Shown here one piece after another: positions 41,310 to 49,285 of a stretch of 64,000 nucleotides of DNA. The notes beneath the pieces were generated by a model. That model did no database searches. It saw only the letters and a program-made list of their open reading frames with translations, and was not told where the DNA came from. The DNA comes from Actinoplanes solisilvae (GTDB taxonomy: Bacteria; Actinomycetota; Actinomycetes; Mycobacteriales; Micromonosporaceae): assembly GCF_003999975.1 (NCBI RefSeq), contig NZ_RJAC01000007.1, forward strand, positions 62,001 to 126,000, read 5' to 3'. Position 1 is the stretch's first letter; the number at the start of each line of letters is the position of its first letter. Made by a program: the position numbers and the translations under genes.

Positions 41310-44114
41310 TCATCCGGCGTGAAGGCGGTCACGGACCGTGCGGGCGGCGGGCAGCCGCAGGCTCTCCAGGATGTCGAGCGCGGCCCGCCACGCGGCGTAC
41401 GCACCCTCGCCGGGGTCCTTGGCGGCCAGCGTGTCACCCAGGACGAGCAGCGCGGTCGCCTCGTCGGCCCGATTGCCGTCCTCGCGGTAGAGCTGCGCCG
41501 CGCGGCACAGATACTCGGCGGCCAGCTCGGAGTCGCCGGCCTCGTGCCACAGGCGGCCGAGGTCGAGAAGGCAGCCGCTCACCCCGTCGGTGTCCTCGAT
41601 GCTCAGATACATCGCGATCGCCCGCTCGAACAGGTGGCACGCGGCCTCGTACCGCCCGGTCGCGGCCCGGCACGAGGCGAGGCCCTGCACGGCCGACGCG
41701 ATCCCCTTGGGCTGGCCGATCTCGCGGAAGAGTTCCTCCGCGGTGGTGAACTCGCGTTCGGCGTCGGCGGTGCTGCCCCCGGCCGCGAGCACGAGACCGA
41801 GATTGTTGTGCACGTAGGCCTGCTCGGCGGTGCGGCCCTGCCCGGCGAACAGCTTCAGCGCCATCCGCAGCTGGTCGCGCGCGTGCCCGTTGTCGCCGAG
41901 GAAGTAGTGCGCTCCGGCCAGGCCGCGGCGCAGGTGGGCCTGCCCGTCGACGTCGCCTGTCCGCTCGGCCGAGGCGAGCGCGGAACGCATCGTGCTCAGC
42001 CACTCGTGGGCCAGCCCGCAGCGTTGGAAGAACGGCACCAACGTGGTCGCGAGCTGCCACATGACCGGGCCGGAGTCGAACTCGACGTCGTGCTCGATCA
42101 GCGCGCGCAGGGCGGCCAGCTCGGCCCGGAACCAGGCGAGCGCGGCACGGCCGTCGGCGAGGACCTCGACCGTGATGCCCTCGGGCGCCTCGCCGGCCGA
42201 GACGGCGGTCAGGTGCGGATGCAGCAGGCGATGGGCCGCGTCGGCCGTGTGCCGGTAGTAGCCGAGCAGCCGCGCGCGGGCCGGCCGCTGCTCGGCCGGT
42301 CCGTCGATCTCGTCGCACAGCTCCTGGGCGTACGCCCGCAGCAGCACGTGCGGCGCGAACCGGTCGGGGCCGCTCGGGGTGAGCAGATGCGCGCGGACGA
42401 GCTCGAGGAACGCCGCGCGGGTGGCCGCCGGTGCCGCCCCGGTCAGGCTGGCCGCCGCGGCAGTCGCCAGGTCGGGGCCGGGATGCAGGGACAGCAGCCG
42501 GAACAACCGGGCCGCGGCCGGGCTCAGGGTGCGGTAGGAACGGCCGAACAGCGTACGGATCTGGTCGGCGCTCTCGGGCCCCAGCGCGTCGAGGGTCGGC
42601 CCGGCCCGGCGCATCGCCGAAGCGATCTCGTGCAGGTTGGGCGCGGGGTAGTTCGCGGCCTCGGTGGCCACGACCGTGAGCGCCGCCGGCAGCCGCCCGC
42701 ACGAGGCCGCGATGCTGTCGAGCGCGTCGCGCAGCGTCACCGGGTTCTGCTCGCCGATGATCGCCTCGAGGCGGCGGCTGAGCAGGGCCCGCGCCTCGTC
42801 CGGGCCGGGTGGCTCGAGCGTGATCAGGTCGGCGCCGTGCGAGGCGGTCAGCGCCGTCAGCCGGCTGCGGCTGGTGATCACCACCAGGCAGTCGGCCGAG
42901 CCGGGCAGCAGGGGCCGCACCTGGTCGACGCCGTGGGCGTTGTCGAGCAGCACGATGAGCCGGCGCCCGGCCACGTGGCTGCGATAGAGGGCCGCCTTCG
43001 CGCTCACCCCGGACGGGACGGCCTCGTTGGGCACGCCGAGCCCGGACAGCATCGAGCGCAACGCCTCGTCGGGGCTGATCGGGCCGTCGTCCGGGTCGTC
43101 GCAGCGCAGGTCGAAGTAGATCTGGCCGTCCGGGAAGCGGCCCGCCACGTCATAGGCCCAGTGCACGGCGAAGGTCGACTTACCCACGCCGGGCATGCCG
43201 TCGATCGCGACGATCGGCATGCCGGCGTCCTCGCCCCGGTCGAGCAGACGACCGGCCCGCTCCAGGTCGGAGCGGCGGCCGGTGAACAGCGGCAGGTCGC
43301 GGGGGAGCTGCGCCGGGTTGACCCGCACGCTCGGCGCTGGGCCGTCGACCACCATCTGCCGGGGTTGCAGCACCTCGTCGTAGGCGGCGCGCAGTTCGGG
43401 GCCGGGATCGACGCCCAGTTCACGGGCGAGGGCGTCGCGCACGGTCTGGAAGAGGCTGAACGCGTCGGCCTGCCGGCCACCGGCCGCGAGCATCAGCATC
43501 AGCCTTGCCTGCAACGCCTCGTCGAGCGGGTTCGACTCGGCCGCCCGGCGCACCGCGGGCAGCAGGGGATCGAGGCGGTCGAAGGCGACAGCGGCCCGGG
43601 CCGCGTCGCGGGCGACAGTGGCGTACTCGGTGTCGATGGACCGGAAGGCGGTGAAGCGCGGCCCGCCGGAGCCGTCGTCGACGCACCGGCCGCGCGACTG
43701 TCGCAGCGCCTCCACGTAACGGGCGATGGCCACGTCGCGGAAGCCCAGCCCTTCGGCCTCGCGCGCCTCGTCGGCGAGCCGGCGGAACACCATCAGGTCG
43801 GTGCTGCCCTCGGGCACGACGATCCGGTACGCGGCGTCGCGCCGGCGCAGCCAGCGGCCCTCCTCGCGGGCGGCCAGACCCGGCTCGAGGATGCGGCGCA
43901 GCGAACCGATGAACCGGTGCAGGCTGTTGACCGCGCTGGCCGGAGCGGAGTGCCCCCACAGCATCTCGACGAACTGGGGGACCGGCACGTCGCGACCAGC
44001 ACGGATCAACAGCAGACCCAGAACCTGGCGTTGCTGTCGGGGACCGAGGTTGAGTTCCCGGTCGCCGTCCCACGCGCGGACCGGTCCGAGAACGTCGAAT
44101 CGAAGTTGGTTCAC
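41310..44114 (-). CDS. SARP/AfsR-type regulator, copy 2
   Basis: A 934-residue AfsR-like regulator with the architecture of copy 1: OmpR-type domain ('FDVLGPVRAWDGDRELNLG'), BTAD ('SRGRCVDDGSGGPRFTAF', 'SNPLDEALQARLMLMLAAG'), NB-ARC with Walker A 'IDGMPGVGKSTFAVHW' and Walker B 'LIVLLDNAHGVDQV', then TPRs. The N-terminal 60 residues are nearly identical to copy 1, pointing to a duplication. It probably activates a different or overlapping gene set. It diverges from the 63-residue exported peptide gene. Confidence 0.93.
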   Translation of the reverse strand: MNQLRFDVLGPVRAWDGDRELNLGPRQQRQVLGLLLIRAGRDVPVPQFVEMLWGHSAPASAVNSLHRFIGSLRRILEPGLAAREEGRWLRRRDAAYRIVVPEGSTDLMVFRRLADEAREAEGLGFRDVAIARYVEALRQSRGRCVDDGSGGPRFTAFRSIDTEYATVARDAARAAVAFDRLDPLLPAVRRAAESNPLDEALQARLMLMLAAGGRQADAFSLFQTVRDALARELGVDPGPELRAAYDEVLQPRQMVVDGPAPSVRVNPAQLPRDLPLFTGRRSDLERAGRLLDRGEDAGMPIVAIDGMPGVGKSTFAVHWAYDVAGRFPDGQIYFDLRCDDPDDGPISPDEALRSMLSGLGVPNEAVPSGVSAKAALYRSHVAGRRLIVLLDNAHGVDQVRPLLPGSADCLVVITSRSRLTALTASHGADLITLEPPGPDEARALLSRRLEAIIGEQNPVTLRDALDSIAASCGRLPAALTVVATEAANYPAPNLHEIASAMRRAGPTLDALGPESADQIRTLFGRSYRTLSPAAARLFRLLSLHPGPDLATAAAASLTGAAPAATRAAFLELVRAHLLTPSGPDRFAPHVLLRAYAQELCDEIDGPAEQRPARARLLGYYRHTADAAHRLLHPHLTAVSAGEAPEGITVEVLADGRAALAWFRAELAALRALIEHDVEFDSGPVMWQLATTLVPFFQRCGLAHEWLSTMRSALASAERTGDVDGQAHLRRGLAGAHYFLGDNGHARDQLRMALKLFAGQGRTAEQAYVHNNLGLVLAAGGSTADAEREFTTAEELFREIGQPKGIASAVQGLASCRAATGRYEAACHLFERAIAMYLSIEDTDGVSGCLLDLGRLWHEAGDSELAAEYLCRAAQLYREDGNRADEATALLVLGDTLAAKDPGEGAYAAWRAALDILESLRLPAARTVRDRLHAG

Positions 44115-44334
44115 AGCGTCGCTAAAGATAGTGCGGAATTCGCCGCGGTGAACCGGGGTGAGATCTTCGCAGCGCTGGTGAACTCAGGGCCGTCCCATTT
44201 CGTTGTCAACGTCAAGCATGGCCTCTGGCCTGCGGCGCAGTGTTCCATATCGCAATGTGGGGGCCGTTTCGAATACCCCGGCCGGGCCCGCCGTTGTCCC
44301 GGTCAGCATCCCCTAGCAGTCATGGAGTTCACAC

Positions 44335-44526
44335 ATGCGATCCGTTCGTTATGCCCCGCTCGCGGTGATCGCCTCGTTCGGGCTGGCCTTCACCAACGCC
44401 TGTGGCGACGAGAAGACGACCGCCGACGGCGGACTCGCCTCGGCCAACTACGAGGGCGGGCACGGCAGCGTGCAGGAGGGCTCCACCGGCATCACGGTCT
44501 ACCTGAAGAAGCCGGAAGCCGCCTGA
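44335..44526 (+). CDS. Small exported peptide, possible lipoprotein, 63 residues
   Basis: The N terminus 'MRSVRYAPLAVIASFGLAF' is a good signal sequence followed by 'TNACGDEKTTADGG', where the Cys could be a lipidation or disulfide site although the lipobox is imperfect. The mature part is about 40 residues, Gly/Glu-rich, with no known domain ('SANYEGGHGSVQEGST', 'ITVYLKKPEAA'). GGAG precedes the ATG by 8 nt. It is the only plus-strand gene between 40.5 and 47 kb, divergent from SARP copy 2. Function unknown. Confidence 0.68.
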   Translation: MRSVRYAPLAVIASFGLAFTNACGDEKTTADGGLASANYEGGHGSVQEGSTGITVYLKKPEAA

Positions 44527-44572
44527 TTGCCGGTCCCCGGGCCGCTGCCCGGGGCCTGCCACCCGGCCCGGC

Positions 44573-45097
44573 TCAAGCGACGCGCATGTGGCGGGTCAGC
44601 ATCGCCCGGTCGGGTTCGGGCAGCGCGGCCAGCCGCCGCGCCGCCGCCGTGAGCACCCGTACGCTGGCCGGGTCGAGCATGCAGAGCGCGTGACGGCGGA
44701 CACTCTGCGCGTACGACTGCTCGCTGCGCTCGAGCCACTCGCGGCCCTGCGCGGTGAGCACCGCGTACCACCCGCGCCGGTCGTTCTCGACCTGCGCCCG
44801 GTCGACCAGGCCCTGCTTCTCGAGCTTCTCGACGATCCGGCTCATGCGGCTCAGCGAGAGGAAGCCGGCCGTGGCCAGCTCGTTGATCCGCATGCGGTGG
44901 TCCGGCGCGCCGGCCAGGTGCCGCAGCGCGTTGTGCTCGCTCAGCGTGCTGTTCTGCTCCTGCAGCAGGTCCGCGGTGACGTTTCGCTGCACGGTCATCG
45001 CGGCGCCCAGGAAAGCGTCGAAGAACGCCTCCTCCTCGACCGACAGAACCTCGTCCGTCGCCGCCGTGCCCGTGCGGCTCTGAAGCCGACTCTCCAT
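44573..45097 (-). CDS. MarR family regulator
   Basis: A 174-residue winged-helix regulator with the MarR pattern: dimer helix 'FFDAFLGAAMTVQRNVTADL', then 'LSEHNALRHLAGAPDHRMRI', recognition segment 'SLSRMSRIVEKLEKQGLV', wing 'VENDRRGWYAVLTAQGREWL' and a C-terminal dimer helix. ATG 45097 is preferred because GAAGGG lies 9 nt upstream; a TTG 9 bp earlier is possible. It lies between SARP copy 2 and sigma copy 2, interrupting the pair order seen in copy 1. Confidence 0.9.
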   Translation of the reverse strand: MESRLQSRTGTAATDEVLSVEEEAFFDAFLGAAMTVQRNVTADLLQEQNSTLSEHNALRHLAGAPDHRMRINELATAGFLSLSRMSRIVEKLEKQGLVDRAQVENDRRGWYAVLTAQGREWLERSEQSYAQSVRRHALCMLDPASVRVLTAAARRLAALPEPDRAMLTRHMRVA

Positions 45098-45191
45098 GTC
45101 CTTCAACCCTTCGCTGTGCTTGCCAGAGACGACGTGCCGAACCAGGCACTAGTTCATGAGCCGAACGTCTCGGAGATTCGGTGAACCTTTG

Positions 45192-45731
45192 TCAACCCAC
45201 CAGAAAGAGGGCATCCCGCAGCGTCCGGATCGCGTAGTGCGCCCGGGATTTCACCGTTCCGATCGGCACGCCCAGACGATTCGCGGTCTCTTCCGTGGTG
45301 TGCCCCTGCACGTACAGCTCGGAGAGGATCGCCCGGTGGGCGTCGCTGAGCTCGTGCACCGCCCGCCGCAGCGACTCGGCGGCGATCACCGACTCGGGGG
45401 AGTCCTCGGTCGTCGGCATCCAGGTGACGTCGAGCATGGTCGTCTCGGCCGGACGGGCCTGGCGCATCCGCACCGCGTCGATGGTGACCCGCCGCGCCAC
45501 GGTGAACAGCCACCGCCGGGCGCCCTCGCTCTCGTCCGGCACGGCGTCGAGATAGCGCCAGGCCCGCAGCATGGTCTCCTGCAGCAGGTCCTCGGCCGAG
45601 TGCCGCTCGCCGTTGGTCAGCCCGAGCAGGAAATGGAACAGCGGCCGTGAGTGCTCGGCGTGCAGGGCGGCCATCCGCTCTTCCGCGTCGGTGCCCGTGG
45701 TCGGTGACGCGATCGCGGTCTGGGTAGTCAC
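45192..45731 (-). CDS. ECF-type RNA polymerase sigma factor, copy 2
   Basis: A 179-residue group 4 sigma factor, closely similar to copy 1: 'HSRPLFHFLLGLTNGERHSA', 'EDLLQETMLRAWRYL', 'RRWLFTVARRVTIDAVRMRQ' and region 4 'LSDAHRAILSELYVQGHT', 'NRLGVPIGTVKSRAHYAI'. The near-identical promoter-contact regions suggest overlapping promoter choice. It lacks an adjacent anti-sigma gene. The upstream conserved module suggests autoregulation or cross-regulation between the two copies. Confidence 0.92.
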   Translation of the reverse strand: MTTQTAIASPTTGTDAEERMAALHAEHSRPLFHFLLGLTNGERHSAEDLLQETMLRAWRYLDAVPDESEGARRWLFTVARRVTIDAVRMRQARPAETTMLDVTWMPTTEDSPESVIAAESLRRAVHELSDAHRAILSELYVQGHTTEETANRLGVPIGTVKSRAHYAIRTLRDALFLVG

Positions 45732-45813
45732 GACGACTCTCTTCTCTGTGCCGGCGATGGAGCGCGACGCCCGGAGCTGCGAAAGCCACAGTTCCGGACG
45801 CGCCGGACAGGAG

Positions 45814-45871
45814 AGTAGGGAGACGTTTGTGGATTCCCACTGGATTCCGACTGGTTGCTTGCGAGTAACAC
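45814..45871 (-). promoter_or_regulatory. Conserved promoter module upstream of sigma factor copy 2
   Basis: On the plus strand: AGTAGGGA (45814-45821), TGGATTCC (45830-45837) and GTAACAC (45865-45871), with the same 16- and 51-bp offsets as upstream of copy 1. An extra TGGATTCC follows at 45841-45848. Confidence 0.7.
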
Positions 45872-46015
45872 CAGTTGCCAGAACCCGAATCGAGCCGCAA
45901 ACCCACAGGTCAGCGACGCGTGGACCGTCAATGGATCGCCGATGGTGACCTGACGATCACGGCCACCGGCGTCTGAACGTCAGGTGAACGCCGGGAAAAG
46001 ACCCAGGCCCGCGCC

Positions 46016-46816
46016 TCAGTCGCCCACCTCGTCCAGGGCGCCGGCCGGCTGCACGAAGTGGATCGGCGTGTTGGCGGTCAGCCCGAGGCGCTCGTAGACG
46101 GGCCGGCCCTCGGCGGTCGCGTGCAGCACCACACGACCCCTGCCGGTGGCCCGCGCGCCCTCGAAGATCGCCTTGCGGCTGACCGCCTCGCCGAAGCCGT
46201 TGTCCCGATGGCCGGGCAGGGTGGCGACCAGGGCGAGGAAGAGAGAGCCGGTGCTCGCGATCGAGGCGGCACAGGTCACCGGTTCGCCGTCGCGATAACC
46301 GATGAAGGCGTACGCCTCGTCGAGCCACAACTTCGAGCCGGCCAGCGCGTCACGCCCGACCCGCGTGGGCATGTCATAGGCGAGGGCGTTGATCTCCCCG
46401 TACGTCTCCAGGTCGTCCTCGGTCTCGACCCGGCGGAACACCAGGCCCGGGTGCTGCGGCTCGCTCAGCGACAGCTCGCCCGCCATGCCGGCGCCGCTGA
46501 ACGCGATCTCCAGACCGGCCTCCTCGAGACGCCGCTCCAGTTCCTCCTTCGCGCGTGGGCTCAGCAGATCTTCGAACAGCCACAGGTAGCCGCCCTGGTC
46601 GCGGCCCCGCATGAACGACGCGGCCCGCACGAGCTGCTCGCTGAGATCCTCGGCCGGGATGTCCTCGCCGGTGAGTGTCAGCGTGTTCCAGAACGGGAAC
46701 GTGCTGCCGGCCCACAGATAGCTGACCCCCTCGCCGGCCGCCGGCACCCCACCGCGGTCCTCGATCAGCCTCGTCCACACCGCGATGAGCTCGTTCTTCG
46801 ACTCGACGGCTTCCAC
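46016..46816 (-). CDS. GNAT family acetyltransferase
   Basis: A 266-residue protein with a C-terminal GNAT domain: 'GLVFRRVETEDDLETYGEI', 'AYAFIGYRDGEPVTCAASI', acetyl-CoA motif 'LVATLPGHRDNGFGEAVSR' and 'VVLHATAEGRPVYERLGLT'. The usual R/Q-x-x-G-x-G/A loop reads HRDNGFG. The first 120 residues form a separate helical region that may recognise the acceptor. It diverges from the ABC transporter gene. The substrate is unknown. Confidence 0.87.
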   Translation of the reverse strand: MEAVESKNELIAVWTRLIEDRGGVPAAGEGVSYLWAGSTFPFWNTLTLTGEDIPAEDLSEQLVRAASFMRGRDQGGYLWLFEDLLSPRAKEELERRLEEAGLEIAFSGAGMAGELSLSEPQHPGLVFRRVETEDDLETYGEINALAYDMPTRVGRDALAGSKLWLDEAYAFIGYRDGEPVTCAASIASTGSLFLALVATLPGHRDNGFGEAVSRKAIFEGARATGRGRVVLHATAEGRPVYERLGLTANTPIHFVQPAGALDEVGD

Positions 46817-47020
46817 GTGTCACTTCCCCATTCGGCAGCGGTCACTTCACCCTGATCAACGCCGATACCCCGCGCCGGTTCCGAGAAATGCGATCTGTGT
46901 CCCCCGACACGGTCGGCTCGGCCAGGGCGTCGATGTGCCTAACTCTTTCGGGTAGGCGACAGAACACCGCGTAGCCGCGAGTGTGGAGGGTGCCCGGCCC
47001 CCACGAGGAGCGAGGTGTCT

Positions 47021-48904
47021 GTGAGCGTCACCGAGGAGACCGTCCTGCCCGAACTACGCAATGCCTGGTGGGAGCACGGAGTACGCCGTCGAGCCGAGAC
47101 CGGGCTCCTCGGGGTGTTCGCCGAGCTTCCCCAGTTCGTACGCCAAGCGGTTGCCGTCGCCTGGCGAGCCGACAAAGCCCGTACGCTCGTGGTCGGTCTG
47201 GCCACCCTCGCGGCCGGGGCGATGGCCACGTTCGGCCTGCTGTCGACGCAACGCCTGCTCGTCGAACTGTTCGGCGGCGGGCCGACCCCCGACCGGGTGC
47301 GCGCCGCCCTGCCCGCCCTGATCGCGCTGGCCGCCGCCACGGCGTTGCGGGGCGCGCTCGGCATCGCCACCGGCTACGCCCAGAACGGCCTGACCCCGCG
47401 CGTCGACCAGGAGGCCGAGCGCCGCCTGTTCGAGGCCACCACCGCCGTACGTCTGGACGCCTTCGACGCCGATGCTTTCGCCGACGACATGGAACGGGCC
47501 ACCCGGGGCAGCGACGCGGCCAACGGACTGGTCCACGACACGGCCAACATGCTCGCCGGTCTGATCGGCGTGATCGCGGTGGCCGTCGCCGTCATCCTGA
47601 TCAACCCGCTGCTCCTGCTCGCGCTGCTGGTGGCCACCCTGCCCAACGGGTACGCCGCCCTGCGCGCGGGCCACCTGCGATATTCGAGCTATCTCGCCGG
47701 TTCCGTACGCCGCCGGCGCCTTTTGGTGCTGCAACGTCAGATGGCCGATCGGGAGTCGGCGCCGGAGCTGCGGTCGTACGGGCTGCGCCGTTTCCTGCTC
47801 GGGCAGTACGACATGGTGATGGGCGCGCAGACCGCCGAGGACCTGCGTCTGGCCCGCCGGGTCACGACGACGACCAGCGTCGGCGCGGTGATCAGCGGGA
47901 TCGGCCTGGGCGGCGTGTGGCTGCTGCTCGGCTTCCTGCTGGCCGGCGGGCACATTCCGCTGTCGGCCGCCGTGACCTGCGTGGTCGCGGTGCAGGCGGC
48001 GCAGCGGTCGCTGTCGACGGTCACCTTCCAGCTCGACCACATGTTCACCGACGGGCAGTACTTCAAGGAGTATCTGGGCTTCCTCGACCGCGCGAAGACC
48101 TATCTGCCCGGCCGCGAGCGCACCGACCGGCCCGCGCCACCCCCGCTGCGCCGGCTCGAGATCCGCGGCGTGAGCCTGTGCTACCCCGACCGCGACACCC
48201 CGGCCGTCGACGACGTCACGTTGACCATCGAGGCCGGTCAGACGGTCGCGTTCGTGGGCGAGAACGGTTCGGGCAAGTCGACGCTGGCCGCGATGATCGC
48301 CGCGCTGCGCATGCCCAGCTCGGGCTCGATCGCGTGGAACGGCCGCGGGCTGGCCGAATGGGACCGCGACGCTCTGATCGCGCGGATCGCGGTCGTGCTG
48401 CAGGAACACCACAAGTGGCCGTACACGGCGGCCACGAACATCGCGATGGGCGACCTGAGCGCGGACGCCGACCAGGACCGCATCGAGGCCGCCGCCCGCC
48501 GGGCCGCCGCGCACGAGACCGTCCTGGCGCTGCCGCACGGCTATCGGACCCTGCTGGACCGCACCTTCAAGGAGGGTCACGATCTCTCCGGCGGCCAATG
48601 GCAGCGCATCACGGCCGCCCGCGGCTTCTATCGCGACGCCGACCTGCTCATCATGGACGAACCGTCGTCCGCGCTCGACCCGCGCGCCGAGGACGCGCTG
48701 TTCCAAGCGATCCGCAGCCGCCAGGGCCACCGCACCACGATCCTGATCACCCACCGGCTCGCCAACGTCATCCACGCCGACCAGATCTTCGTGCTGCACG
48801 AGGGCGTGCTCGTCGAGCGGGGCAGCCACGCCGACCTGCTGGCCGCCGGCGGCCGCTACGCGGGCCTGTTCACGTTGCAAGCCGCCGGATACCAGCCTTC
48901 TTGA
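47021..48904 (+). CDS. ABC transporter, fused permease/ATPase (exporter type)
   Basis: A 627-residue half-transporter of the MsbA/lantibiotic-exporter class. About six membrane segments (e.g. 'TLVVGLATLAAGAMATFGLL', 'IGVIAVAVAVILINPLLLLA') are followed by an ATPase with Walker A 'VGENGSGKST', signature 'LSGGQWQRI', Walker B 'DLLIMDEPSSALD' and H-loop 'ITHRL'. It probably works as a dimer exporting a peptide or lipid. GTG 47021 and GTG 47015 are both possible. Its TGA stop is followed directly, in phase, by the GH36 remnant. It is not an importer for the glycosidase operon downstream. Confidence 0.9.
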   Translation: MSVTEETVLPELRNAWWEHGVRRRAETGLLGVFAELPQFVRQAVAVAWRADKARTLVVGLATLAAGAMATFGLLSTQRLLVELFGGGPTPDRVRAALPALIALAAATALRGALGIATGYAQNGLTPRVDQEAERRLFEATTAVRLDAFDADAFADDMERATRGSDAANGLVHDTANMLAGLIGVIAVAVAVILINPLLLLALLVATLPNGYAALRAGHLRYSSYLAGSVRRRRLLVLQRQMADRESAPELRSYGLRRFLLGQYDMVMGAQTAEDLRLARRVTTTTSVGAVISGIGLGGVWLLLGFLLAGGHIPLSAAVTCVVAVQAAQRSLSTVTFQLDHMFTDGQYFKEYLGFLDRAKTYLPGRERTDRPAPPPLRRLEIRGVSLCYPDRDTPAVDDVTLTIEAGQTVAFVGENGSGKSTLAAMIAALRMPSSGSIAWNGRGLAEWDRDALIARIAVVLQEHHKWPYTAATNIAMGDLSADADQDRIEAAARRAAAHETVLALPHGYRTLLDRTFKEGHDLSGGQWQRITAARGFYRDADLLIMDEPSSALDPRAEDALFQAIRSRQGHRTTILITHRLANVIHADQIFVLHEGVLVERGSHADLLAAGGRYAGLFTLQAAGYQPS

Positions 48905-49285
48905 CGTGTTTACGGCACGCTCGAGTTCTGGCTGGGGGTGTGGCGCGAGAACCGCGACCTGATCCTGCACGGCCGCCTCACCCCGGAACGCCCCGACCTG
49001 CTTTATCCGGTCGCCCGGGTCGAGGCGGACGGCCGGCACCTGATCGCCCGGTACGCCCCGCAGCCGATCGTCGTGCCCACCGGGGACTGGACCGAGGTGC
49101 TGATCGCGAACGCCGACGACAGTCCTACAGTTCTCCTGGCCGAAGCCGCCCGGGAGGTCGAGCTGGAGGTCCGCGACGCTCGCGGCCGCCTGCTCGTCGA
49201 CACGACCGTGTGGCTCCCGGCCGGCCCCCAACTGGTCAGCATCCCCGCCGGTGGCCTCGCCCGGCTGAAGGAGAACACCCGATGA
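48905..49285 (+). pseudogene. C-terminal remnant of a GH36-type alpha-galactosidase
   Basis: The frame reads 'VYGTLEFWLGVWRENRDLI', 'LHGRLTPERPDLLYPVARVE' and 'RHLIARYAPQPIVVP', ending 'VSIPAGGLARLKENTR'. This resembles the last part of GH36-like alpha-galactosidases (end of the barrel plus the beta-sandwich). The catalytic Asp residues and some 600 upstream residues are missing. It begins directly after, and in phase with, the TGA of the ABC transporter. Its own stop overlaps the mannosidase ATG (ATGA), showing it was once the preceding operon gene. A GTG at 48938 could start a 115-residue product. Confidence 0.75.

Noticed and set aside
47021..48904. ABC transporter as importer for the glycosidase operon
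   Set aside because: It is a fused exporter-type half-transporter without a binding protein, and the GH36 scar separates it from the operon.
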